Below, one piece after another: positions 6,610 through 12,951 of a DNA stretch of 12,951 nucleotides. The notes below the pieces were generated by a model, which had not been told where the DNA came from, did no database searches, and worked only from the letters and a program-made list of their open reading frames with translations. Numbering within the stretch: the first letter of the stretch is position 1; every line of letters starts with the position of its first letter. Where the stretch lies: contig JBJXED010000154.1 of NCBI GenBank assembly GCA_046155225.1, positions 1 through 12,951 on the forward strand, read 5' to 3'. This DNA is from JAKFVA01 sp046155225 (GTDB lineage: Bacteria; Pseudomonadota; Gammaproteobacteria; Burkholderiales; Burkholderiaceae_C). Both the position numbers and the translations under genes were made by a program.

Positions 6610-8478
6610 GGCGTTTTGTTGCAACGCCCACATTTGCGCATACCGGCCCTGCAGCGCCAGCAACTGAGCATGGTTGCCGCGCTCCAGAATACGGCCTTGC
6701 TCCAGCACCAGAATCTCGTGCGCGTCCACTACAGTCGAGAGGCGGTGCGCAATCACCAGCGTGGTTTTGTTTTGCGCCACGCTTTGCAGTTCGGCCTGGA
6801 TGGCCCGCTCATTCTGGGAATCCAGCGCCGAGGTGGCTTCGTCAAAAATCAGAATAGCCGGGTCTTTCAACAGGGTGCGGGCAATCGCGACACGCTGCTT
6901 TTCGCCGCCGGAGAGCTTCAGGCCGCGCTCGCCCACCAGCGTCTGGTAACCCAGCGGCGCGGCGGCAATGAAGTCGTGTATCCGCGCGGCCTGGGCCACT
7001 GCCACCACTTCGCCGTGGCTGGCGCCGGGCTTGCCGTAGGCGATGTTGTATTCCACCGTGTCGTTGAACAGCACTGTGTCTTGCGGCACGATGCCGATGG
7101 CTTGTCGCAAACTGGTTTGCGTGACGGCCTTGATGTCTTGCCCATCCACCGTGATACGGCCCGCCTGCACGTCATAAAAGCGGAACAGCAGGCGTGACAA
7201 CGTAGATTTACCAGCCCCCGACGAACCCACCACGGCCACGGTTTTACCCGCAGGAATCTCAAAGCTGATGTCCTGGAAAAGCCGGTGCTCTCCCGATGCG
7301 GCGTAAGAAAATGCCACATTTTCAAACCGCACCCGCGGTGGGCCGCTCACCCGCAGTGGCACTGCGCCGGGTGCATCGGCGACTTCGCGCTCACGCTCGA
7401 GCAGCACAAACATCTTGTCCAGATCGGTCAGGCTTTGCTTGATTTCCCGGTAAATCACGCCCAGAAAATTCAGCGGGATATACAGCTGGATCATGAAGGC
7501 GTTGACCATCACCAGATCGCCCAGGGTCAAGCGGCCATCGGCCACGCCCTGGGTGGCACGCCACAGCATGGCGACCAGCGCGGTGGCAATGATGAGCTGC
7601 TGCCCGGTGTTGAGCAGCGTCAGCGTGGTTTGGCTCTTGAGCGCAGCGCGGCGGTAACGCTCCAGACCCTCGTCGTAGCGCTTGGCTTCAAACGTCTCGT
7701 TGTTGAAGTACTTGACGGTTTCGTAGTTCAGCAGCGAGTCGATGGCGCGGTTGTGCACGCTCGAGTCCAGCTCGTTCATCTTGACGCGAAATTGGGTACG
7801 CCATTCGGTCACCGTCACGGTGAAAGTGATGTAGGTCACCAGCGCGGCGAGCGTGATCCAGACAAAGCCGGTGTCAAACTTGTAGGCCAGGATGCCCAGC
7901 ACCAGGCTGACTTCAATCAGCGTCGGGATGATGCTGTAGAGCGAATACGAAATCAGCGAATGCACGCCGCGGGTGCCGCGCTCGATGTCGCGCGTCATGC
8001 CGCCGGTCTGGCGCTCCAAGTGAAACCGCAACGACAGCGCATGCAAATGCGAAAACACCTGCAGCGCAATGCTGCGCGCCGCGCCCTCGGTGGCCTTGGC
8101 AAATACCAGCTCGCGCAGCTCGGTAAAGAGCGAAGTCATCAGGCGCAAAGCACCATACGCCAGCAGCAGGGCCACAGGCACCACAATAAGTGCGGCAGTG
8201 GTGCCTAGGCCTTGGCCTGTGCCCGCCGTGGCCGGGTTCATTGTGTCAACCAGCTCTTTGAGCAGCAGCGGCACGCTGACATTGGCCAGCTTGGCCCCCA
8301 CCATGAACAGCAGCGCCGCGAGCACCCGCCATTTGTATTGCCACAGGTAGGGCAGCAGTCGGCTCAAGGTGGCCCAATCGCCGCGCTTGGCTTTGCCGGG
8401 CGCGGCGGCGCTAGGTGAACTTGCCGCTGCGTGCGGGTGGGGTGCAGCTTGCGCAGCTGGAATGGCTTCAGGGCGCAT
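6601..8478 (-). CDS. ABC exporter, Atm1/ABCB7/HMT1 type (fused membrane and ATPase domains)
   Basis: From ATG 8478 the product is 625 residues; a TTG at 8487 would add three. Neither has a good ribosome-binding site. After an Ala/Pro-rich N-terminus of about 35 residues come six membrane segments (about 50-345). The coupling region NYETVKYFNNE (251-261) is characteristic of Atm1/ABCB7 exporters. The ATPase domain has Walker A GSSGAGKS (418-425), Q-loop Q466, signature LSGGEKQ (522-528), Walker B ILIFDE (542-547) with the catalytic Glu, and the H-loop His578 in AHRLST. All are intact. It should work as a homodimer in the inner membrane. Relatives export glutathione-linked compounds or metal-thiol conjugates, or support Fe-S/heavy-metal homeostasis; the substrate here is inferred only by family. 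It is divergent from yciA with about 38 bases between start codons. Confidence 0.93.
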   Translation of the reverse strand: MRPEAIPAAQAAPHPHAAASSPSAAAPGKAKRGDWATLSRLLPYLWQYKWRVLAALLFMVGAKLANVSVPLLLKELVDTMNPATAGTGQGLGTTAALIVVPVALLLAYGALRLMTSLFTELRELVFAKATEGAARSIALQVFSHLHALSLRFHLERQTGGMTRDIERGTRGVHSLISYSLYSIIPTLIEVSLVLGILAYKFDTGFVWITLAALVTYITFTVTVTEWRTQFRVKMNELDSSVHNRAIDSLLNYETVKYFNNETFEAKRYDEGLERYRRAALKSQTTLTLLNTGQQLIIATALVAMLWRATQGVADGRLTLGDLVMVNAFMIQLYIPLNFLGVIYREIKQSLTDLDKMFVLLEREREVADAPGAVPLRVSGPPRVRFENVAFSYAASGEHRLFQDISFEIPAGKTVAVVGSSGAGKSTLSRLLFRFYDVQAGRITVDGQDIKAVTQTSLRQAIGIVPQDTVLFNDTVEYNIAYGKPGASHGEVVAVAQAARIHDFIAAAPLGYQTLVGERGLKLSGGEKQRVAIARTLLKDPAILIFDEATSALDSQNERAIQAELQSVAQNKTTLVIAHRLSTVVDAHEILVLEQGRILERGNHAQLLALQGRYAQMWALQQNAAA

Positions 8479-8516
8479 CAGGGACAATCATGGCTGGTTA
8501 ACTCTGCATTGTGCCC

Positions 8517-8927
8517 ATGTCCTCCCGCAACAGTCCCGCAGCCGTGCAATTGCCCACCGACACCTCACTGGTGCTCAAAGTCATTCCCATGCCCGCCGAC
8601 TGCAACGCCAATGGCGATATTTTTGGCGGCTGGGTCATGGCGCAGGTGGACTTGGCCGGTGCGGTGCTGGCGGCGCGCCATGTGCGCGGACGCATGGCCA
8701 CGGTGGCGGTGAACCAGTTCATCTTCAAACAACCGGTGCGGGTGGGCGATATCTTGAGCTTTTTCTCGCATCTGACGCGCATTGGCAACACCTCCATCAC
8801 GGTGCAGGTCGAGGTCTATGCCGAGCGCTTTGCCAGTCAGGGCAGCTACATCAAAGTGACCGAGGCGTCGCTGACCTATGTAGCGATAGACGACCAAGGC
8901 AAGCCCCGGCCCGTGCCCAAAGACTAG
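8517..8927 (+). CDS. yciA: Acyl-CoA thioesterase, YciA type (single hotdog)
   Basis: From ATG 8517 the product is 136 residues; a GTG two codons upstream (8511) is also possible. No clear Shine-Dalgarno is seen for either. The YciA signature is complete: MPADCNANGDIFGGWVMAQVDLAG (25-48, in outline). D45 in AQVD aligns with the catalytic Asp of Haemophilus YciA. RMATVAVNQFIF, VRVGDILSF, the TRIGNTSITVQVEV strand and TYVAIDDQGKPRPVP follow. YciA enzymes hydrolyse a broad range of acyl-CoAs to free acid and CoA in the cytosol, usually as hexamers. The gene is transcribed away from the exporter. Its stop codon overlaps the stop codon of the convergent yigI-like gene within CTAG 8924-8927. Confidence 0.92.
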   Translation: MSSRNSPAAVQLPTDTSLVLKVIPMPADCNANGDIFGGWVMAQVDLAGAVLAARHVRGRMATVAVNQFIFKQPVRVGDILSFFSHLTRIGNTSITVQVEVYAERFASQGSYIKVTEASLTYVAIDDQGKPRPVPKD

Positions 8928-9415
8928 GACACGATGTACGCCCCGGTGCCGATGGATATCAGCTGGCAGTCGGCATCCAGAAACTCCATCCGCACCGACG
9001 CCACGCGCGAGCCCAGGCGCAGCACTTCGGCGCGGATTTCAAACTCTGCGCCCAGGCCGGGGCGCAAATAATCCACCCGCAAATCGATGGTGCCGAGCTT
9101 GGCAAAGCGTTTGAGGCGCTCCAGCGGCGGCTCGATCATGTGGCGCGCGCCGTTGGCCGCCAAAATCGCCAGCCCGCCCACTGCGTCAATGCACGCGCTA
9201 ATAACGCCGCCGTGGATGCGGTGGGTTGCAAAATGCCCCACCAAATCGGGCCGCATGGCCAGTTTTACCGTGACCTTTTCGGCTTGCAGCGAGGTAATTT
9301 TCAGGCCCAGTAAATGGTTGAAAACAATTTTGTTTTCAAACAAATCGGTCAGCGCCACGATGAACTCGGGCTCGAAGACAAGCGCTTGCGCCGGGGCGGG
9401 CGTTTTGGCTTTCAC
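8924..9415 (-). CDS. yigI: YigI-type thioesterase family protein (hotdog)
   Basis: The 163-residue product matches the E. coli YigI pattern: FNHLLGLKI near residues 32-40, MRPDLVGHF, HRIHGGVISACIDAVGG (65-81, with HGG 68-70 and D77), then the strongly conserved LGTIDLRVDYLRPG (107-120) and a final ATGAY-like strand. YigI relatives are 4HBT hotdog thioesterases; members act on medium- to long-chain acyl-CoAs, including intermediates left over from beta-oxidation. The start is GTG 9415, which overlaps the TGA of the upstream crotonase gene (GTGA, 4 bases). No ribosome-binding site is visible, so translational coupling is likely. It is the last gene of the minus-strand block. Family is secure. 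Substrate is inferred. Confidence 0.88.
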   Translation of the reverse strand: MKAKTPAPAQALVFEPEFIVALTDLFENKIVFNHLLGLKITSLQAEKVTVKLAMRPDLVGHFATHRIHGGVISACIDAVGGLAILAANGARHMIEPPLERLKRFAKLGTIDLRVDYLRPGLGAEFEIRAEVLRLGSRVASVRMEFLDADCQLISIGTGAYIVS

Positions 9416-10176
9416 AGCTGGGAGAAATCCGGTTTGCGCTTTTGCATGAACGCGCCAAAGGCCTCACGTGCAGCGGGTTCGCGCAGCATACGGCCAAAGC
9501 TCTGGGCCTCGACACCCATCTGCGCTTTGATTTGCGCGGCCTGGCCTTGCTTCATCAGCCGCTTGGTTTCCATCAGCGACGAAAGCGGCTTGGCGGCCAG
9601 CTTGCGGGCCTGGGCCTGCGCGAGCGCGTTAGCCTCGGCGGGCGGCACGATGCGGTTGACCAGACCGACTTCGAGCGCAGTCTCGGCCATGAAGGGCTCG
9701 CCCAGCAGCAGCGCCTCGGCGGCGCGGTGGTAACCCATCAGCTGCGGCACCAGCAAGCTGGACGCGGCCTCGGGACACAGGCCCAGGTTGACAAACGGCA
9801 GGCTGAAAGCGGCGTTGTCACCGGCATACACCAAGTCGCAATGCAGCAGCAGCGTGGTGCCAATACCCACTGCCGGGCCGCAAACCGCCGCCACCACCGG
9901 CTTGGCAAAGCCGCTGATGCCGTGCAGAAAGCGGAACACTGGCGCGTCGGGCGTGCTGGGCGGCGTGGTCAGAAAATCGCCAATGTCGTTGCCGGCGGAA
10001 AAAATGGATTCGTGGCCCTGAATCACCAGCACCCGCACAGCCGCGTCTTCACTGGCCTGCGCCAGAGCGTCGGCCAATTGGCTGTACATGGCGGCGGTGA
10101 GGGAGTTTTTTTTCTCGAGGCGGTTGATGGTCAGCGTTTGCACGCCGTGCTCGGTGTGGCTCAGGATGTCGCTCAT
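9412..10176 (-). CDS. Crotonase-fold protein, probable delta3,delta2-enoyl-CoA isomerase (ECI2-like)
   Basis: The ATG at 10176 has AAGGAG 6 bases upstream and gives 254 residues, the usual crotonase length. The oxyanion-hole regions are present (FSAGND, 59-64; VCGPAVGIG, 98-106). However, the two hydratase glutamates are absent: the positions equivalent to rat E144 and E164 are T108 and F128. Instead the protein has FSLPFVNLGLCPEAASS (124-140), where E136 aligns with the catalytic Glu of ECI2/PECI-type delta3,delta2-enoyl-CoA isomerases (PEG-x-SS pattern). The expected role is to move 3-cis/trans double bonds to 2-trans during breakdown of unsaturated fatty acids. Databases would probably label it simply enoyl-CoA hydratase. 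It lies 25 bases downstream of a thioesterase gene and overlaps a second thioesterase gene by 4 bases. The isomerase call rests on residue pattern alone. Confidence 0.85.
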   Translation of the reverse strand: MSDILSHTEHGVQTLTINRLEKKNSLTAAMYSQLADALAQASEDAAVRVLVIQGHESIFSAGNDIGDFLTTPPSTPDAPVFRFLHGISGFAKPVVAAVCGPAVGIGTTLLLHCDLVYAGDNAAFSLPFVNLGLCPEAASSLLVPQLMGYHRAAEALLLGEPFMAETALEVGLVNRIVPPAEANALAQAQARKLAAKPLSSLMETKRLMKQGQAAQIKAQMGVEAQSFGRMLREPAAREAFGAFMQKRKPDFSQL

Positions 10177-10199
10177 GGATGTCTCCTTGGGATAATTGA

Positions 10200-10219
10200 G
10201 TTTATTCTTTGAAATAAAC
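10200..10219 (-). other. AT-rich stem-loop between thioesterase and crotonase genes
   Basis: GTTTATT (10200-10206) and AATAAAC (10213-10219) form a 7-bp stem with a 6-base loop. It covers the last codons and stop of the upstream thioesterase gene and ends about 24 bases before the crotonase start. It is AT-rich in a GC-rich region. It could affect mRNA processing or relative expression within the operon, but the stem is not very stable. Confidence 0.3.
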
Positions 10220-11041
10220 GAGTTGGTGCGAAGTGGCCAGCAGAGTGCCAGCCTCGTTCCAGACTTGCGCAGTCTGGTCAAAAAAACCGTGGCGAAAGGC
10301 CTGCGCCTGTGCCTGGCCCAGCAGGTAGCCGGTGCCAGTTTCTGTCAGTTGCCTGGCGCTGGCATGAAAGTAGATGGTCATCGACACCGTGCCAGCGGGG
10401 ACGCGGGTGGTACGGCGGCGCCAGATGCGCGGGTAGAACACGTCGGACATGGCAGCCAGCGCGGGGTAGTCAAGCGGGCGCACCGGCTCATCGCGCATCC
10501 ACAACTGGCTCAGGCTGGGATGCAGCGAGCCGTCCCACACGCTGGGGACGCTGCCGCTGTGGTAGCGCAAGTCGTAGCGGCTCAGCCATTCCATGGCGTT
10601 TTGCAGGTTGCTGCGCGGCACCGCTTGCGGCGCAGGAACCTGCGGCAGCGGCGCGTCGCTTTGCTGCCAGGTGTCACGGCGCAGCGCCGTCATGGCGGTG
10701 GCGGTGAGGACCACCTGGTCTTGTGCATCGGCGTCTGGCTGCGTCAGGCGCAGTACCCAGTGCTGGGTCGAGCGGGTGCTGCGCACCGGCTCAGCATGGA
10801 TGCGGTAGGCCCCCGCTGCCGTGCCGGCCGCGTAGTTGACGGTGAGCACCAGCGGTTCACCCAACCGCTGCGGGTGCTGCATGACGGCTTGCACCAAGGT
10901 GGCGGCGCTGATGCCGCCATAGGGGCCGACCATGTTCCAGTACGCGGCGCTGGTGTGGCCGTCAAAACCATGCGGATCATTCGCCGTGGGCAGCAATTGC
11001 AGGGCAGCGTCAAACGGGTGAAAAACGGGTGAATCGGCCAT
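10202..11041 (-). CDS. Acyl-CoA thioesterase family protein, double hotdog (PF13622-like)
   Basis: From ATG 11041 the product is 279 residues; a TTG at 11053 would add four. The length and pattern fit TesB-like double-hotdog thioesterases. The first hotdog (about 5-120) has AYWNMVGPYGGISAATLVQAV, and the second (about 140-279) has PSVWDGSLHPSLSQLWMRD, YPALAAMSDVFYPRI, VSMTIYFH and a terminal strand with ATSHQLVYFKE. The GPYGG segment is the counterpart of the GGxxAA motif at the start of the long helix. Such proteins hydrolyse acyl-CoAs, though many family members are uncharacterised. It lies 74 bases after the TPR-methyltransferase gene and 25 bases before the crotonase gene on the same strand. 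A dispersed AT-rich repeat lies directly upstream, and no normal ribosome-binding site is visible. Confidence 0.88.
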   Translation of the reverse strand: MADSPVFHPFDAALQLLPTANDPHGFDGHTSAAYWNMVGPYGGISAATLVQAVMQHPQRLGEPLVLTVNYAAGTAAGAYRIHAEPVRSTRSTQHWVLRLTQPDADAQDQVVLTATAMTALRRDTWQQSDAPLPQVPAPQAVPRSNLQNAMEWLSRYDLRYHSGSVPSVWDGSLHPSLSQLWMRDEPVRPLDYPALAAMSDVFYPRIWRRRTTRVPAGTVSMTIYFHASARQLTETGTGYLLGQAQAQAFRHGFFDQTAQVWNEAGTLLATSHQLVYFKE

Positions 11042-11046
11042 TTTTT

Positions 11047-11096
11047 GAATCAAATCAGGCGCTGGCCAAGGTATATATTGCCAGTACTGCTATCAA
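11047..11096 (-). repeat. AT-rich dispersed repeat, intergenic copy
   Basis: Read on the minus strand this 50-base stretch aligns without gaps to 2157-2206 (37 of 50 identical by hand). It has 22 G/C in 50. It contains an imperfect hairpin: CTGGC at 11062-11066 with GCCAG at 11080-11084. It fills most of the 74-base gap upstream of the double-hotdog thioesterase gene and runs up to its start codon region, so any promoter or leader there lies within the repeat. Confidence 0.55.
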
Positions 11097-11115
11097 TTTA
11101 TAAGTTCTATAGGCA

Positions 11116-12327
11116 CTATTGCAAGCGCAAGTAAACATACAAGCCCGCCACCGGCTGGCGCTGCTCTTCGCGCAGCGGCAGCCGCAAGGCCGCCAGCAAC
11201 TCAAATCCGCAGCGCTGCGCCAAAGTCTCGATATAAGGCAGTGAATGCGCGTACCGCAGGCTCGGCAAAAGCTCGAAGTCCTGCACACCCGAAGCCAGCT
11301 CAAGGGTAAAGCAGAACACGCCGCCCAGGTGCAAACAGCGCGACACCTGCGCAAACAGCGGGGCCAGGTCGCCGACATAAATGAACACATCGGCCGCCAG
11401 CACCAGGTCATAGGCGCGGCCCAGCGTCGGCAAATAATCAGCCAGGTCGGCATGCGTCAGGTGGTCATACACCGCCAGGCGGCGGGCCTGCTCCAGCATG
11501 GCGGCGGAAAGGTCGATGCCCTCCAGGCGCGCGGCATGCGGCTTGATCAGTGGCCCGCACAAGCCCGTGCCGCAGCCCAGATCGAGCACCGCCTGCCAGC
11601 GCCGCTGGCCCACGTCGCCTGGCAGCGCCCGCAGCTGCTCGACCAGTGTGCGGTGGCCCTGGTAGCGCAGTTGCGTGACAAGGTGCTTGTCAAACTCGGC
11701 GGCGTAGTCGTTGAAAAAAAATTCGATGTAGGCGGCAGGCGGCGTGCCAGGGGCGTCCGTGCCGCGCACCGACGCCAAAAAGTACTGGTGTACCTGCGCG
11801 TCGGCCCCCAGCGCCAGGGCCTTTTCAAAGCACGCGGCGGCCTCGGGCAAATGGCCCATCTCGCGCAACAAGGTGCCCTGGTGGCTCCAGGCTTCGGCCA
11901 GCGTCGGCTCAAGCCGGGTGCTCAGTGCAAACGCCTCCAGCGCCTCGCGGTGCCGCGAGAGCCGCGCCAGGCTTTGGCCGCGCTGCAAGCACAGCACGGC
12001 GCGCGTGCCGTCAATCGCCAGCGCCTGGTCATAACACGGCACGGCCAGCGAATGCTCGCCTTGCTGCGCATGCGCCAGCGCCAAATACGACCAGGCTTGC
12101 AAGTTGCCGGGTTCGGCCACCAGTGCCTTCTGGAGCAGCGCCAGCGCCTGGGCCGGCTTGCCCAACTTGACGCGCGCGGCACCCAGGTTGGTGAGCACCG
12201 AGGTACGCTCCGGCGCCAGCGCCAGGGCCGCTTCAAAACTGAGCTCGGCGCTCTCGACTTGGCCGGTCTCAAACAGCCGCACACCTTCCAGAAAGTGCTG
12301 CTTGGCTTGATCGAGAACGTCGGTCAT
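11116..12327 (-). CDS. TPR-repeat protein fused to SAM-dependent methyltransferase
   Basis: The 403-residue product has two parts. Residues about 5-175 are at least four to five tetratricopeptide repeats in series, with repeated A-L-A and P-x-x-x-x-A-W-x-x-x-G patterns (for example APERTSVLTNLGAARVKLG, EPGNLQAWSYLALAHAQQG, EPTLAEAWSHQGTLLREMG). After the linker FFFNDYAAEFDKHL (about 203-216) a class I methyltransferase follows: motif I VLDLGCGTGLCG (247-258), the acidic ribose-binding position in LEGIDLS (268-273), ADLADYLP, then YDLVLAADVFIYVGDL (motif IV region) and a C-terminal GLYVYLRL strand. This arrangement is the known predicted TPR-methyltransferase type (COG4976-like); its substrates are unknown. 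The ATG at 12327 lacks a strong ribosome-binding site. It sits between a thiolase and a thioesterase, which does not by itself indicate its target. Confidence 0.9.
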   Translation of the reverse strand: MTDVLDQAKQHFLEGVRLFETGQVESAELSFEAALALAPERTSVLTNLGAARVKLGKPAQALALLQKALVAEPGNLQAWSYLALAHAQQGEHSLAVPCYDQALAIDGTRAVLCLQRGQSLARLSRHREALEAFALSTRLEPTLAEAWSHQGTLLREMGHLPEAAACFEKALALGADAQVHQYFLASVRGTDAPGTPPAAYIEFFFNDYAAEFDKHLVTQLRYQGHRTLVEQLRALPGDVGQRRWQAVLDLGCGTGLCGPLIKPHAARLEGIDLSAAMLEQARRLAVYDHLTHADLADYLPTLGRAYDLVLAADVFIYVGDLAPLFAQVSRCLHLGGVFCFTLELASGVQDFELLPSLRYAHSLPYIETLAQRCGFELLAALRLPLREEQRQPVAGLYVYLRLQ

Positions 12328-12406
12328 CGCAGTTCAGTCTGTGGCCCGAGGGGAAAGCGTGGCGTTGGCCAACCGCAGGGCGCTCGTGGACGGCACCGAG
12401 CAGGCG

Positions 12407-12951
12407 TCAAACCCGCTCAAAAATCCCCGCCGCGCCCTGCCCCATGCCAACGCACATGGTGACCATGCCGTACTTGAGCTGGTGGCGCTGCAAGGCGTGC
12501 ACCACGGTGGCGGCGCGAATCGCGCCGGTCGCGCCAAGTGGATGGCCGAGCGCAATCGCGCCGCCCATGGGATTGACTTTGCTCGGGTCCAGGCCCAGTG
12601 TGTTGATCACCGCGAGCGACTGCGCCGCGAAGGCTTCGTTCAGCTCAATCCAGTCGAGTTGATCGTGCGTCAGCCCGGCGTTCTTCAGTGCAGCGGGAAT
12701 CGCCTCAATCGGACCAATGCCCATCAGGTGCGGCGGCACGCCGCGGCTGGCGTAGCTCACAAAGCGGGCCAGCGGCTTGAGGCCAAATTGCTTCACGGCC
12801 TTTTCACTCGCCAGAATCAAGGCACCAGCGCCGTCCGAGGTTTGCGAACTGTTGCCCGCCGTGACGCTGCCGCGCGCGGCAAACACCGTACGCAGCTTGG
12901 CCAGGCCAGCGACCGTGGTGTCTGCACGAACGCCCTCATCGAGCGACACGG
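12407..12951 (-). CDS. Acetyl-CoA C-acyltransferase (thiolase), C-terminal part, 5' end outside window
   Basis: About 181 C-terminal residues are visible, less than half of a normal thiolase of about 390-400. The reading frame is open to the right edge. Features in order: GNSSQTSDGAGALIL, the RFVSYASRGVPPHLMGIGP loop, the LNEAFAAQSLAVI segment (NEAF motif), NPMGGAIALGHPLGATGA with the catalytic His, and TMCVGMGQGAAGIFERV with the second active-site Cys. The first, acyl-accepting Cys lies outside the window. The sequence looks more like a FadA/FadI-type beta-oxidation thiolase than a biosynthetic PhaA, but this cannot be settled from the fragment. It precedes the TPR-methyltransferase gene by 79 bases; that gap holds a 10-bp palindrome GTTGGCCAAC at 12364-12373 and no terminator. 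Confidence 0.93.
   Translation of the reverse strand, partial: VSLDEGVRADTTVAGLAKLRTVFAARGSVTAGNSSQTSDGAGALILASEKAVKQFGLKPLARFVSYASRGVPPHLMGIGPIEAIPAALKNAGLTHDQLDWIELNEAFAAQSLAVINTLGLDPSKVNPMGGAIALGHPLGATGAIRAATVVHALQRHQLKYGMVTMCVGMGQGAAGIFERV

Noticed and set aside
6241..8208. Long plus-strand open frames (318 and 307 residues) opposite gmd and the ABC exporter
   Set aside because: Their composition (His, Gln, Arg, Val rich) is typical of the antisense frame of GC-rich genes, and the opposite strand holds intact, motif-complete proteins.
5596..8478. gmd plus ABC transporter as an O-antigen synthesis and export unit
   Set aside because: The ABC protein is an Atm1/ABCB7-type fused exporter with the NYETVKYFNNE motif, not a Wzm/Wzt or MsbA protein, and no glycosyltransferases are nearby.
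10177..10281. 35-codon N-terminal extension of the crotonase
   Set aside because: It overlaps the upstream thioesterase gene and has no family similarity. The ATG at 10176 has an AAGGAG at good spacing.
11245..12462. 405-residue open frame on the plus strand opposite the TPR-methyltransferase gene
   Set aside because: It is rich in Arg, Gln and Ala with no recognisable motif, and lies antisense to a clearly conserved gene in GC-rich DNA. It is a frame shadow.
1..12951. Defence system, prophage, CRISPR array or integrative element
   Set aside because: No nuclease, integrase, transposase, repeat-spacer array or attachment-site duplication was seen. The genes are ordinary metabolic and transport families.

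Overview
The window is high-GC, densely packed bacterial DNA with short intergenic gaps. Gene content and protein style point to a betaproteobacterium of the Burkholderiales, most likely Comamonadaceae (Rhodoferax/Polaromonas-like). This shows in the orphan periplasmic binding proteins with RR-type leaders, a PHA-system protein, a Pseudomonas-type short Gmd, and AT-rich dispersed intergenic repeats. No rRNA, tRNA, CRISPR array, insertion sequence, phage gene or replication origin was seen. No stretch over 300 bases lacks a gene; the longest gaps are 3014-3158 and 4302-4465.

Layout from left to right. The 3' end of an acyl-CoA-binding protein gene (+) meets a minus-strand block across a shared terminator-like hairpin. 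That block, in transcription order, is a lipoprotein metallopeptidase (PF10023-like), an overlapping PHA-system protein with a lysine/alanine-rich tail, and a CaiB/BaiF CoA-transferase. A 145-bp divergent spacer with tandem 11-bp repeats separates it from two tandem paralogous branched-chain-amino-acid-type binding proteins (+), which have no permease or ATPase genes beside them. They converge on gmd, which lies downstream of an Atm1/ABCB7-type ABC exporter on the minus strand. A short plus-strand yciA-type thioesterase is divergent from the exporter and converges, with overlapping stop codons, on a long minus-strand block. In transcription order this block is a thiolase (cut by the right edge), a TPR-methyltransferase, a double-hotdog thioesterase, an ECI2-like crotonase and a YigI-type thioesterase.

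Functional theme. Much of the window handles acyl-CoAs: ACBP, CoA-transferase, thiolase, a crotonase that looks like a delta3,delta2-enoyl-CoA isomerase rather than a hydratase, three different hotdog thioesterases, and a PHA-related protein. The tight spacing of thioesterase, isomerase and YigI (25-bp gap, then a GTGA overlap) suggests co-expression. An isomerase paired with thioesterases fits a side route that removes awkward unsaturated intermediates from beta-oxidation; this is inference.

The most unusual sequence observation is a roughly 50-bp AT-rich repeat found twice without gaps (37 of 50 identical by hand count). One copy lies in the spacer upstream of the double-hotdog thioesterase. 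The other lies inside the metallopeptidase coding region, where it encodes residues about 270-286.
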